A stretch of 64,000 bases of DNA, from positions 290,742-354,741 of the forward strand of contig JARBJD010000041.1 of the NCBI GenBank assembly GCA_033064195.1, read 5' to 3'. This document shows positions 44,143-57,400 of the stretch, piece after piece. The notes below the pieces were generated by a model that made no database searches, had not been told where the DNA came from, and saw nothing but the letters and a program-made list of their open reading frames with translations. Positions within the stretch are counted from its first letter, which is position 1. Each line of letters begins with the position of its first letter. This stretch comes from Blattamonas nauphoetae. Lineage: Eukaryota > Preaxostyla > Oxymonadida. The translations under genes were made by a program, and so were the position numbers.

Positions 44143-47100
44143 ATGAAAAACTCAGAAGGAGAGACGGATCATGCCCTTCAATCGGAAAAACCAAGTCGAC
44201 TCAACCGATCACCACGGGATGATGCCCCAGGTCCATCTTCCTTCAACCACGCCTCATTCACATCCGATCCATCCCTTTCCATTCACCATCTTCCGACAAC
44301 TTTCAATCCCATCTTCACCATCCTTCTCACTGAAAATTCTCTGAGTATGAATGCTTCCATCAATTATAATTACTCTAGCTCCAACTTCCTTCCCTGTTTT
44401 ATGCTGCCGCAGCCTTTTATCTGTTTCACCACACGCCACAATCGGGATTGTCGTCCCACCAACTTTCGATCTGATCTCCCTTCAAAAAGCGGATGACGAG
44501 TTTGTTATCTCCACAAACTCCGATCGAGTATATTTATGCTACTTTCAGAACCAATTCTCCAACGTATTCACAGGTATTTCAGTTTTCTCTCTCTTCTAAC
44601 TACTTCTGTCTTCACTCTCTTTTTCCAGCTGAAGCTTGAGATTGCCTCATTTGCAGATCGATTTGACCCCATCATCATCATGAATACTGACATGATTTTT
44701 CTAAAGGACATAATCCCGTCAGTCAGCACCTTCTTCGAGTCACAAAAACTCATCGCTCTAACCCATCAACCAATCTCTCCGTCGTCTCTATATCACTCAA
44801 TCACACATCATCCAGATGTACTTCAGTGTGTCTCTATTTTTTTTTTGATAGGAGTCCAGGAAATCAACATCGTATCTCCTCATCCGCTCGTCCTTTATTT
44901 CTCTGTTGTTTTCAACATGGGCGAAAATTTGGGATGCGAAGAAGCAAGATCCTTTTCTTTTAAATCCTTCCGATCCATCAGAGGTACTATTTATCCCACA
45001 AGACCTCATTGAGCAAACGTCATTTTCGATAGCACTGAACAAAGCCTTATCATTAATCAGCCCAGCTCAAAATTCACAAGCACAAGCGATTTCACAAATT
45101 CAACGATCGTCACTTCTTGTCGACAAGAATTTGGTTGCTCGACAAACACTTCTTGACCAGGTCATTTCAGAAAATCAATCTTTCAGTGACCCAGGAATGT
45201 ACTTGACCAACGAAGGACAATATGAATCTCCAAATATCAACACAACAATTCCTAGTCCGGCAATGTTAAACACGAAATCCACGTCACTCACTCACATCAA
45301 CACTGAAAATCCGTGTCTGACGCCGGACTTTTCGAAGGAGGACCAAAGCCATATTGTATCACCATTTCCTAATAGTCAGAAACACATTCAGTCCACATTG
45401 TTATCAGAACAGTATGGAAGTGATTCTCCGAAGTTGGAACTGTTGGAATATCATACATCACCAGCAGATGCGATCGCAACAACTATAGATTCAAGACCAC
45501 AGAGTGTAAATTCAGCATCCAATTTATCACCGTTCCTCCATCTCTATCCAATCGTCCCTGTGAATACAGATCTTGAACAACATGGAACTTCAGAGCGAAC
45601 TCACAGCGTTTTATACACTGCAGAAAGCAATAGACATCAAGATTATGAACAAAATAGAACAGATCTTCCAAAACCTCCTTTTTTCGGAAACAAAGAATCG
45701 AGGGACACTTGAAAACCTCGTGGACTCCCCATCACCACAGGACCGTAAATCGCCTTTGTTTCCTCCCCTTGTTCAAGCAGAAGGATCTCGCAATATTTTG
45801 AAGCGCTCGTATTCCTTCACTCAGATGGAAGGTCAAAAGAACTCCCATCCAACCCATCGCTCACCCACCATGACAGACGGATTTATTCCTCCAAAAGCTG
45901 AATCCTATAAAATAGAATTACCAATGATGCACCGTTCGGAACCACCTAAGCCGAAAGAAGACACAGACTTGCTTCTTTCATCACTATCAATACAATCATC
46001 ACAAACACCTCGCATCGGCCCAATTCGGCCGAAGAGTGTTGTTCTTTTACCATCCCGTGAAAAGAACGTGGATCGTGAAACTTCACCGCATCTCCTCCTC
46101 GACGGAGGACAAACTAATTCACCTCTGTTCAGGGACATCAACGGATCGCCTTACCTCCGCCCATTCACGCGGACATCAAGTCGAATCCTTCCTCTCGTCG
46201 ACACACCTACTCTGATGATGTCGCCGACCTTCCGCCCTTCTCACTCACATTCAGGAAGTGAACAATCAGGAACCACTCACACCAGCCGTCCAAATAGTCT
46301 GACAGACATCTTTGAAGACGATTCTGTCAAACTTCCAATCAGCGCTCCTACGATTGGGATAGCAAAGAAAAATGGAGTATGGAGGGCGGACACTCGAGGA
46401 AACCACGTCTCGGCTTCAGGGGACACATCCTCAGACTTTCTTCAATCTCTGCACACTTTACACCACAGACCGTCTTCACTTCTGAATTCGATTGTAGTTC
46501 CGTTGGATCATGCAGATCGTGTTATTTCTATTCAAACACACCCCTCTCCAAACCCGGTCAGACAGGAAAGACCGCAACACTCAAAACCGTCCAAGAACCA
46601 AAATCCGGAAGCACACACAAAGCCAACAGAGGAATTTGAATTTCCTCATCCTCGGCCATTCGAAAGCACTATCCAAGTTGTGTCACTCTCTCGTCCGTCA
46701 GCCATCCACGCAACTTCCATCTCGCCATTGGTTCAAGGGCAACCAATACCTCAGTCTGGAGATTTTAATAGTTCGGTGTCGTCTTGTTCGAGTGCCAGCA
46801 CCCACTTTGATTGGGGCAGCCGGGGACAAGCCGACCTGTTGTTGTCATCTCCTATTCCTACAGATTCTGCCCCTGTTGTGGCAAAAAGTCTCGCAAAGCC
46901 TGAGGTTGTCGCAGGTTCTATCTCAAACGACTCATCTTCAGAGCACTTTGATTGGGGAAGCCGTGGAGGTCAAGTGGATGGCTTGTCGCAGACGCCAACT
47001 TGTTCGAAAGTTACACCTGAACAACCATCGACGGATAGTTATGCAGAAATGGACTCATATCAGAAACTGAGATTAAGGTTCAGGCGCAATCGAGCTGAAG

Positions 47101-49040
47101 GAGAAGAGCATCAGGGCAAGGTTTTAAACACTGGAAACACGCCGCGCACAAATTACACCTTTGAAGACGCTGCAGTCCTCAGCCGGTTTTATCAACCACC
47201 GGACTCTACTCCGCAATCGGCAGCAGCATCACCAAACACGTCTCACCGGGAGGTACACTTTCGACAGAGCGAGACAGCTGTTCTCCGGGCACAGTGTGCC
47301 ATCTCTCCGAACAATAACTTTGAAAATCAGTGGACACAGATGTCGAGTGGAGTTGGGGATCTCATCCTCAGCCATGCGACTGTCAAGAACGCAAAAGTGC
47401 GTGACGTCTCGAACTTTGGATCACCAAGTTCACCGTTCGAGCTTGTGAACTCGATGGACACCTCACAAAATTCCAGAGCGCAGGTTAAATCTCGTTTAAC
47501 TGACTCGACTCAATCTTCTCAGCTCAACTCTGCCAGACCGCTCGCTGTCACGGAGTCCCTCCCTGTTCCTTCACAATCCTCTCGACACCCATTCAATATT
47601 GATCTTCGCAATCAGCCACTCATCACTGCACAACCAAACCCTTTCCAACCATTCATTCCGTCGCAGAGACGCACTCGATCTGAAATTGTCTTAGATCCTC
47701 CAGAGGTGGCCGCCCAACGAAGGACGATGTCAGATCCGCAAGTTGACTCGCCTCGGATGAATCAAACTGAAGTTGGAGAGGATATTTTGTTTGACTACAC
47801 GAAATACAGTCAACACGGGATCAGGACACTCAGATTTAATGATCTCGTGAATCCTGTTCAAGATCAAGGCGGAACGTCGTCACCATCTGAAGCAGATTAT
47901 GATCAGGATTACACAGAACATGAAGAAGAAATTGAGAAGAGATACAACAGCAAGATCGATCTCGTTACAGGTGTTCGGACATACCACAGCCCGGAAGGCA
48001 CTCACAACATATCAAACACTCATCAACCTACAAAACGTACACAACTCCTAAAACAGAAAGAATCTCGCCCGTCCCGCAAGAGGAGCAACGACCTGTCAAC
48101 ATACTCATCACCAGGTCAAACGAAAGGCCATTTTGAGACCGAATCGGACAGCTTTGATCAACAATCCGATGATTTCGATGTCATGACAGCGATCCATCTT
48201 GGAAGTGATGCGTCGCTGAAGGGGAAACGACAACGATCGAACAAGAACCCCTCGCGACACCGACGATCACACACGACGAATGGCCAATCACACTCACAGC
48301 AATTTATGTCGTCACAACCGCAGTATTTTGAACCGTTGTTTCAGAACAACACACAGAACCCATTACTCAATTCCTCCAAAAACGGAATTTCACTCCTTTC
48401 AGAACCGGAGGAATCCTTTTCCACATCACATGGGGTCACTTTTGGTCCAAACGATGCAATCCAAGATAATCCTGAGCTCATTCCACTCTCGTCATCACCA
48501 CCACCTCGACTCATCCCAGCATCTGATCCAAATTATTCGATGGTGATGCTGATCGATGAAGCACCGACCAGTTCACAGGAAGGACGGATTACGTCTCCCT
48601 TCCAGCCAGAGACACCAAGCACGACCAATGCCGAGTCGGAGCCGATGAATGGCTTCCCTCAACCACTTCAGCCCACCCAACCATTCGTGCTCTACTCTAC
48701 TCAGGCTTATTTTGCATCAGTTGGACAAACAGGTTCTTTGACAGACACGACAACGTCCCTGGGTTCATCAGCCGATTCATCTCACATGTCCCCATCGTCA
48801 TTCTCGTCAAAAGGATCCCCCGTTGAGTTCTTTTCACCAACTTCCCAGTCTTCCCTGATCAGGTACCAGAGTCCACGCAACCCCATCACCATCACCGACC
48901 TCAAATTGGATACATTGCTTCCCCAAACCGTCGGACATCACGCTCTTCCATCGCTTCTCACGAAGCCCATTCTTCTCACCAAGTCCGACACTGACCATCT
49001 CTTTCAGAGGGCTCTCGTTGGTGATACTGGACAGGACTGA
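44143..49040 (+). CDS. Large Ser/Pro-rich protein of unknown function
   Basis: Exons 44143-44344, 44379-44563, 44629-44817, 44852-45559 and 45594-49040 sum to 1,577 codons; introns are 34, 65, 34 and 34 nt. The first 250 residues look folded (FNPIFTILLTENSL, IGIVVPPTFDLISLQKADDE, RFDPIIIMNTDMIFLKDII, FSTWAKIWDAKKQDPFLL); a second folded patch is SELTAFYTLQKAIDIKIMNK. The remaining 1,100 residues are disordered, rich in Ser, Pro, Gln and Asn, with two copies of HFDWGSRG near 46.8 and 46.95 kb. I do not recognise the family. The folded start has features of longin- or DENN-like modules, but this is only an impression. Confidence 0.6.
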
Positions 49041-49510
49041 GTCATTCCGTTTCCATCAACCATTTCGGCGATTCTCACATTCATCCGTTCTGCTGGTAGT
49101 TTCTGTTACGTCTTTGTCCAGCAGCAACTGACACTCACTCATTCACTCACTCGCATGCCTCCCCTCTTCAAACCCAACAAACATGCTTCGCCTGCTGTTG
49201 GAAGTCTCCATGTAGTTCGGTAGACGACAGAACGCTCTCTTGAATTGGAGCAGAACCTCCGTCCTTTTATTCTGTTTTCGGATTTCGGTTCAATACATGT
49301 TCGGTAACTTCTCCACCGATTCCTTTCACAGTTTCTTTTCGAATGTTTGTTCCATGGCTAACTATTCCTTTCCGGGATTTGCACGAATTCCCTTTTGCCA
49401 TCTTACTTTTTCTTTCAGTTCACATTTTGTTCGTAGGGATTTGTTTTAATTAAGCCTCGACCAAAATTCCATTTTCTCGTGGTCCGATCGAATTTCCACC
49501 CCTCTCCACA
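49041..49510. other. Intergenic stretch
   Basis: About 470 bp between two plus-strand genes, T/C-rich near the second gene. No coding or repeat signal was seen. Confidence 0.5.
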
Positions 49511-50149
49511 ATGATGTCCGAAACATCCACGATCGCTTCTCTAAACGCTACCAGACTTTCAGATGGCACCTTCACTTTCGCAGCACCGTCTACTTTCGAT
49601 TCATCCGGAACTTCACGAAACGCCAAAGTGTCACAGATTCCTGATGCTGTATTTGATGCATTCGAAGATTTGATGACGTTAGACGATCCTGAATCTGACA
49701 AAAGTCCATTAAAGTATGTGTTATTTATTGAAATCTCCCAATTATTGGTTATTCTCTCATGTTTTGTCACTTCGTCTGAACCTCTTCATTCTGCGTTTAT
49801 TCTTTTTGATCAGACTCTATGAGCAAGAACACGCAAAATTTATTCAAGAAAAGAAAGAAAATGCAAAGAAAACATACGAACAACAACTTTCTGAATCACA
49901 AAAACAACTCGATCAATTAAAGGATGAAAGAGAGAAGAAAACTGAAGCAAATAAGAAGATTCATAAGTTTGACCATTTTTTCATGTTTTACTGTCTTTCA
50001 GTGGAAATGATCAGTTATTTATGGAAAAGAACACGAAACAAACCGTGTGGTCTGGAATCGATCATATGACAGAAAAAAACGAACATTTTCATGCTGATAT
50101 TGCTCGAATGAAGGAAACAATGCAAAAAGCTTCACAACTTGACGATTAA
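49511..50149 (+). CDS. Clathrin light chain-like protein
   Basis: Exons 49511-49713, 49814-49966 and 50002-50149 (introns 100 and 35 nt) give 167 aa. An acidic, Ser/Thr-rich start (FEDLMTLDDPESD) is followed by a long charged helix (LYEQEHAKFIQEKKENAKKT to EREKKTEANKK) and an end segment TVWSGIDHMTEKNEHFHADI ARMKETM. The length, the single central coiled coil and the final TVW...RMK pattern fit protist clathrin light chains, which coat the heavy-chain leg and regulate coat assembly in endocytosis. Similarity is weak, so a different small coiled-coil protein is possible. Confidence 0.5.
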
Positions 50150-50479
50150 TTTCCCCAACATTTCACAATTCTTCATTTTTGTCTGTCATCACTCAACAAA
50201 TTCTTCATCATCAGCAAATGCTTCCATTCACCACTCGTTGTTCATCCGATATTACGATTGATGTAGCGATGGCGTTCCAAATCGTTCTGGACCCATTCCA
50301 TTTCATCCGAACTGATGGATCGACAGCAGCAAAAAGGAGAGCTTAATAGAGCGATCGAGGATATCTTCATAAAAAGGAAGTGATTCTGGTTGTGATGAGG
50401 TCATTCAATCCTTTTTATTCGTTTCAAACATACTTTAGGGTTCAGATCTTCTGGATTCGAGTGACTTCGAAAGTTCTAG
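50150..50479. other. Intergenic stretch
   Basis: 330 bp between two plus-strand genes; nothing recognised. Confidence 0.5.
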
Positions 50480-51220
50480 ATGACCACTCGATCCAAAAAC
50501 GATATTGTAGCTATATCGAAGTCATTTTCTTATTTACTTCGTCATGGTGCAACCAAAGAAAACCTAAACATTTCGGAACAGGGATGGGTCCTCGTCTCTG
50601 ATCTTATGGCACACAAGAATCTCACAAAATTTCTTCTGACACTTCCCGATGTTGAATATGTTGTTTCTTCAAATGATAAACAACGATTTGCACTTCAGGA
50701 TATCCCAGAACTTGGTGGCCTCTGCATCCGGGCCAATCAGGGGCATTCCCTGACATCTGTTTGAAGTCCACATTATTTCCTCCAATTTGATCTCCACAGA
50801 TTTCGGTTGAGATGAAACAAGTCCAAAAACCCGAAGAAATTCCTCTTGTTTTGCATGGAACGAACCGCAAAGCTTGGAACTCAATTAAAGAACAGGTTCG
50901 TGAGTTTCCACTCTTGACTATCTCATTTTTTATGCAGGGACTTTCCAAAATGGGTCGACAACACATTCATTTCAGTCAGGGTCTTCCAGGTGATTCTGGA
51001 ATCATCTCTGGGATGCGTCGAGAATGTAACGTCATAATTTACATAGATGTGAAAAAAGCCATGGATGGTATACTCTATTTTATTTGACATTCTTGTTATA
51101 GCTGGGATTGTCTTTTTCATTAGCGAGAATGGAGTTGTTCTTTCGTCTGGAATCGATGGTATAATCCCACCGACATTTTTCCAGAGAGTTACAGATAAAC
51201 ATGGGAATGAGATACATTGA
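50480..51220 (+). CDS. TPT1: tRNA 2'-phosphotransferase (Tpt1/KptA family)
   Basis: Exons 50480-50758, 50800-50895, 50938-51067 and 51102-51220 (introns 41, 42, 34 nt) give 207 aa, the usual length. Signature elements: SKSFSYLLRHG, GWVLVSDLM, DKQRFAL, the RANQGHS box, VLHGTNRKAWNSI, GLSKMGRQHIHFS, then VIIYIDVKKAMDAGIVFFIS and ENGVVLSSGIDG. The conserved Arg-His-Arg-Arg set of the enzyme (LLRHG, QGHS, TNR/MGR) is present. Tpt1 moves the 2'-phosphate left at a spliced tRNA junction to NAD+, making ADP-ribose 1'',2''-cyclic phosphate. Its presence implies a fungal/plant-type healing-and-sealing tRNA ligation pathway. Confidence 0.92.
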
Positions 51221-51246
51221 TTATTTGTGTTAATCATTGTCTCTAA

Positions 51247-51438
51247 ATGTTATTTTTTCGACTCACAACTTCATCAGTGTTTGAAGCTTCGCAGCAGCAA
51301 AACAACGAGATTTGTCTATTGGTTGAGCTTAAAGAAAGAACCACAGAGAGAGTAGTTATGGTCATTGACAGCGAAGTGAAGAAAAAGTGGAGAGAAATGT
51401 GCCGATTTCTGTTCTCTGAAGGGTGTTGCCTTGTCTAA
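51247..51438 (+). CDS. Short ORF, 63 aa, possible small protein with CCLV end
   Basis: ATG to TAA frame 26 bp after Tpt1. EICLLVELKERTTERVVMVI and DSEVKKKWREMC look protein-like. The last four residues, CCLV, would fit a prenylation box (CaaX). No family recognised; it may be part of a longer spliced gene. Confidence 0.35.
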   Translation: MLFFRLTTSSVFEASQQQNNEICLLVELKERTTERVVMVIDSEVKKKWREMCRFLFSEGCCLV

Positions 51439-51477
51439 ACTGCCATAAACATCCTCGTGACAAATAATCGGAAAACA

Positions 51478-54400
51478 TCACAGTGATGAATCACCTTCCA
51501 CGTGCTTCTGTTCTAAGGCTGTATGTGGCTTCACTTTTTTGGTCTGGATGTGTGCCAAGACAAATGCAAATTGGCCGAATTCAGGTTTGATCCGTTTGAG
51601 ATACTTGATGATTGTTGACTGGTTCTCATCAATCCAATCAAGGTCATCCAATCTCCATTTCAGAGCAGAGAACTTCTTCAGAATGAACCGTTTCACGTCA
51701 AGAGGGAACGGGTAACTTGCGAAGACCATCGAGAACACATAATACATTCTCACGGCGGTGAAGACCTGCTCGAAAATGGGGCGTTGGATGATCATCTGAG
51801 CATTGGGACGAGTAAATGGGTAGATTAGGTCGAATGTGCGGATGATGGCTTCCTTTGGGACTTGTGGGAGGATTGTGGTGTCGAAGTCACTCCAGACTTC
51901 TTCACAATCTGGAGGGATTTGTGCATCCTGAGAGAGAAGAGAATGAGAAACAAAAGACACAAACACAAAACAGGATCGAGGTAAAAGTTTTGGGTAGAGC
52001 AATGCCATTTCCAATCACTTTTGGGAGTTCCCAACTTGAGAACTGATTTTCCAGTCTGTGAATCAGTTTGAAAGCGACTCGATTTGATCCAGTGTCGGAT
52101 GTGTCCTCGCTGACGTTTGGGAGTCGTGGGTCAATCGATGACTGAGATTGCCCTTGAACTGATTGAAGAAGGAGAGCTTGGTTTCGATTGAGGAGAGGGT
52201 TCGAGGAGGCGAGAACTTGTTGAAGTTGGAGGTCGTGCTCTGCCATCCACTCATTGTGGAGATGTCGAGAAAACATGATTTGGACAGTGCTTGAACATGT
52301 CTGTGATGAAAGGATGAAAGAAATTGCTAAGAGTGCTGTTGCTTTCAAGGGAAGATGCATGGACTCCTCAGCAATTGTACAAAGAAGAGGAACAGCACCG
52401 TTTCGTTCAACAAAGAGGGACCCTTCCTTGGCGCTGACGATGTGTGCGATTGCCCAAACAATTGCCCGCTTCAGAATTGGATGCGTCTTGGTGCTAGCAA
52501 CGAGGGCGAGATATTCCTCGAAGAGACCTGTCGATTTGAGATAGAGCGCCCCTTCGATTGTGTTGGCAAGAGCGTGGAGGAAGTTCTGCGGGATGACAGA
52601 ATGCAGACAGATTGATTCCTCGAAGTAGAGGAGCTTGTCTTCGACTTTGTGCATCTGCTTCTGGATTGATGTGAGAGTCGACACGTTGATGATTTCGACG
52701 AGAGGGATAGGTGATCCCCGCATGAGAGTGTCTGTTGGTACCTTCAGAAACTCAAAATAGCGGACGAGTTTCTCGACCGAGACTTCATCACGACGATATT
52801 CTGTTCGAAGGAGGTTGACCAGAAGACCAGAAGTCGACCAATACGAGGCACGCGATGCAAACCATGTTGTTGGGGAGAGGTATTCAAACCCACCGGGGAG
52901 AGCGAGGAGACGGAAGAGGAAGACGTCTGATGAGCCTTCCAAAGTGACAACAGACGGTCTGATAAGAAGGAACGATGACATGAGCAGAGGAGACTCAGAA
53001 AGAGAATGGAGCATGGACAGTGCACAGTTGGCAATGGCGTGGGAGGGATGTGAGAGGAGGTTGACAAGAGGAGGGATTCTCCAATCGATGATGATTTCTT
53101 TGGTCAGTTCATACTGGCTTGCCATGCAATACACAGTCGAATCGAGAGTGGTGGGAGAGTAGGGACATGCGGAAAACTGGGCACGAAGGATTCGAAGGAC
53201 AGTGAGTCCCATCCGAAATGATTGAAGGAGAGACGCGAGTTCAAGAAGTTGCTGCGACGCCTTTCTGAAATAACAGAGCGACGAGAGAAGAATGATGAAG
53301 ATGTCCTGCCTTTGTTGGAGATAGATGATAAGCCTTGTTCGACTCGGCTTTGAGAATCGTTTGAATGTTGTTTGCTGAGCGCTTGTGGAATGAGTGGTCG
53401 CTGGAGCAGGTGCGTGTGCGAGAATGTGCTGAAACAGCACGTTTTCAGCAGTTATGGAGGAGCTGACATTGAAGTACTCCTCAAACAGCTTCGTCCCTTC
53501 CTCCGTAAACGTCAATGAACCAAGAATTTGGATAACTGATTGAGTCATTGTGTTTCTGATGTTTCTTGGAGAGAAGTACGAGTGGTTCAGACGAGGTGGC
53601 TCGGATGGAATAATGTACCGATCTCGTTCGAGAGGAGTCTGTTCGTAGTAGATTGGAGTTTGTGTGGATCCCGCGTCCTGAGTGGGTGGATTAGAAACTG
53701 TGGACGATACTTTGGGAGGTGTGTCCGGTTGAGATTGAGGTTGAGAAGCTGGAGCGGCAGTTTCGGTAAGGCCAGCTGGGAGAGCTGAGAATAACATTGA
53801 ATTTTGGAGAGGTTGGTCGAACTCCGCCTGAGGGGAGTCCTGATTTATCGATGTTTCGATAAATGGGCCAAAAGCTTGTGTATCCCGTTGGATCTCTGGT
53901 TCAGTCTGGGGATTCGACTGTGGAGTGATTGATGGACTGGACTCGATCATCGGGATGTGTTGAGGGGCGTCTTTCATTTTTGACGTGGCCACAATCGCAT
54001 TCCTCTTACGACGATATTGCTTCCGTTCATATTCGTTCTGAAGCTCAGAGAGAAGAACACTCATAATCTGTCGGATTGTGTTTTCTGCCATTTGGCGTAC
54101 TTTTTCGTTGGGGCTGAGGAGAAGGAAAGTGATCAAGTGTTTTCCGACGTCAGCCCAGATCAGGTTCTGTTCTTTCCAGCGGAGATGGAAGAGCGACGGT
54201 ACTCTCCTTTTGTCTGTTTCTTCACCAATGTCAAGGAAAATCTCGTCTTCGTCGATGACTGTTTGATGCTGGAGAGTGGATGAGTGAGTCGGCTGAATGC
54301 TGGAATCGAGGAGCGGGAGGAAATGAGCAGGGTATTGATGGAGATGGAACATGGCGGCCAGATCAGCATTCTGACTCCCCAAAACAAACATTTCTTTGAT

Positions 54401-57400
54401 GACGTAAGGATCCTGTTTGTCGTATGAGAGTCGCCGGAGTGTTGACCAGAGTTCTTCGAAAGAGAGCAAGTCTCGCTGCACATAACTTCGATAGTGGTTG
54501 ATGATGACATCTGAGGAGAAAGTGTTGAGGGAGTGAGCGGAGAACTTGGCGGGGTGGAGGAGATCTTCCAGTTTGCAGATGTCGCTGTCACAATGTGGAC
54601 AATGGCACTCCCAGGGGAAGCGGGAGATGGAGTAAAGAGCGATCATGAATTGGGAATCGACACCGTAAGTTTTCGCCTTGTCGAGTCCTTCTTCGCGAAG
54701 GTCTGAGAGTCTTGGCATCGGCAATTTGGTGTGGATGTCTGAGTCTTGGAGGCAGATGTGACAGTGGAGAGGAGATGGCCATGCAGGCCCGGAGTGGAGA
54801 AGAGGGAGGGACTTGATAACGAGCTGAGAGAGAATGTCTGGTTTTGTGAGAATATCTGTGATTGGAGGGACAACGGAGTCAACTGGAACTTCAGATTTGA
54901 AGGCAAGTCTGTTCCAATCGTGGGTTGGTTGCCGATTCTCGTCGATCTGTGAAAGCGAGTCCGTTGGGTATGATCCAATCGATGGAGAGCGCATACTTTG
55001 TGTGATTTCGCCAGTTTCGTTGTTTGTTTGGATATCGTCTGCGTTTGATACATAACTCTCCATCGTGTCGCCCCTTAATCCCGTATCACGATGGTCCTGA
55101 TCACCAGGAATGCGCTCATCCATCGCTCTTTCGTTTGCTGCACGGAGGATGGAGTTCAGAGCACCTGCTCCCTGATTCAGGGAGATCCGAGTGACGTTTG
55201 GCGATCGAGAGCGTTGCTCTCGTCGACCAGTAGCATCGAAATCTGCGTCTGTCTCACTTTCTCCATCATAGTCTTTCTTCATGTCTTCGTATTCGTACAT
55301 TTTTGTCATTCCATCGACAGATGGAAGGATTCTGTGTGAGATCGTTGGTGAGGGGATGGGATAGAAATCTTTCCCTGGTGAATTGTCTTTCGTTTGGTGT
55401 GGTTGTTTGGTCAGTTCAGAGCGAGTGACATTGACTTGGAGTGGAGATGGTTGTGGTTTGCTATGATGAGTGAATGGACGAGAAGGAATTTGACTTGTTT
55501 GAGCATGTGACGATGAAGAAGATTGAATCGAATATGTTGTGAATGAGGAAAATGGGGATGTGAATGGAGATAGACCTAATTGAGGAGATCCGGGGATTGA
55601 TGTTGGGATCAATCCCTGTAATGGGACAACTGACCCATCAGGCTTTGTCCGAAGAGGTTTGACTCCAAGTTGGTCTACTTGGGTATGGATTTCGAATGGA
55701 GAGATGGGGATCGTACGTGTTCTTCCAAGCCCAACAATGGAGTCCTGAATTTTCTTTATGACCTGATCATAATCTAATTTTTTGTCCTCAATTGATTGAC
55801 GAATAGCTTGCTGATGAGAATTCGCTCTCTGTGACTTCAATCTCAGAGGAAGCGGTTGTCCAATGGCCGAGAATTTACTGGCAGAGAGTGATGAGCAAGT
55901 CACTTCATCTGTTGGAGACTGTTGGTTGTTCTGTGCTGATGGAGCACAAGAGACATTTCGATAATACTTCAATTTACTCAAAATTCTTGTTGAGCAGAGT
56001 GATGGTGAGAAGGAAGAAAGAGAGAGAAATTGAGATAACGTTGGGTTGTGAGCTTTCCTGAGCTGTCTGGAGATGTGAATGTTAGGGAGTGGCGAAGGGA
56101 GATAGGGATAACGATGATGTTTGGATGTGAACGGATGAAACTGATGAATAGAAAGTGGTCTCTCAATGGAATGATTGGTGTTAATCGGGAATTCTGGGTG
56201 TTTCGTGTATGGCTGGAATCTGGTTTGTTGTTCGAGGACATCACAGAGTGAGTGGAACATGAAACTAAACTTCTGCGACATCAGTACATCTGAGAGATCG
56301 ATCAATACGCCAATCATCGCGATCGCAAAATCTGAAGAGATTGTGTCGTCGGAGGCTGCGTTGACAAGGATTGCGTCAACGAAGCTGGTTTTTTTCAGCC
56401 AAATCTGAAGAATAAAGGCAAGATGAGGGAGGAGAAGGTATGAGAAGTCAGTTTGATAGAGTGGGAGCGATTTTGAGTTTGTTTTCTTCTCAATATTATC
56501 AATCACCTGTCGAAAAACAGTTGTGTTAGCAAATTGTTCGAAGAAAGGCATGCTGACCAGGTTGTGAGTCACCCCAAGTCGGTAAGTCATTGTTCCATGT
56601 TTCATCGGTTGATTGCTTGACTCGCGGAACCAACAGGGATTAAGAACATCCCGTGATGAGTCGACACAGAACGTGAGAGACTGATCAGCAAGTGGATGAA
56701 ACATCACACTCTTTGATTTGGCCTGATTGCCTGGGGGAGGAGAACGTTGTGGAGTTCCAGTGATTCGCTCGGCAAGAAACGATTCATTATCTTGCTGAGA
56801 CAGGGCGACAGAATAAGAGGAGAGTGAGAGCCCCTGTTGGAGGGTCTCGGCTGGAGTATAGTTCAAATCTGGCGGATAGTACGAGGCAGTTTGGATAGTC
56901 TGTCCGTTGTACGAAAGATTATGGGAATGTGCATATGACATCATTTGAGCGGCAGGAGAGAATTCGAGTGATGGGAGTCCTGCAAGACTTCTGGCCCCCC
57001 GTGTGTCATGTGAGGGGATTCTGTGGTATGGCTGACCAGCATAAGGAACAATGCTATCGCCTAACCCAATGCTGTTCGTTGTGAGGGCAAACGACATCGG
57101 AATTTGGGTGATGGTATCGAACTGATAATCAGATGAGATGTGATTTAGAATTGATTGACTTATCGGCTCTGTCGTCAGATCAGTCGGCATAAACATTGCC
57201 ATGGACGGAGAATCGTCAGTTGGAGAATGCTTTCGTGGTCGTGGAGGATTCAAGAACCGATTAGGATCGTATTGTGGATGTCCTGGAATATCGCTTTCCT
57301 GAAATGGAACATCACAGGTCGCTGTATGATTTTGCATTCGAATAATTAAAGGTGTGAGGGGAGCGAACGACGCAGTACAGTTTGTGATGAAGGTTGATGG

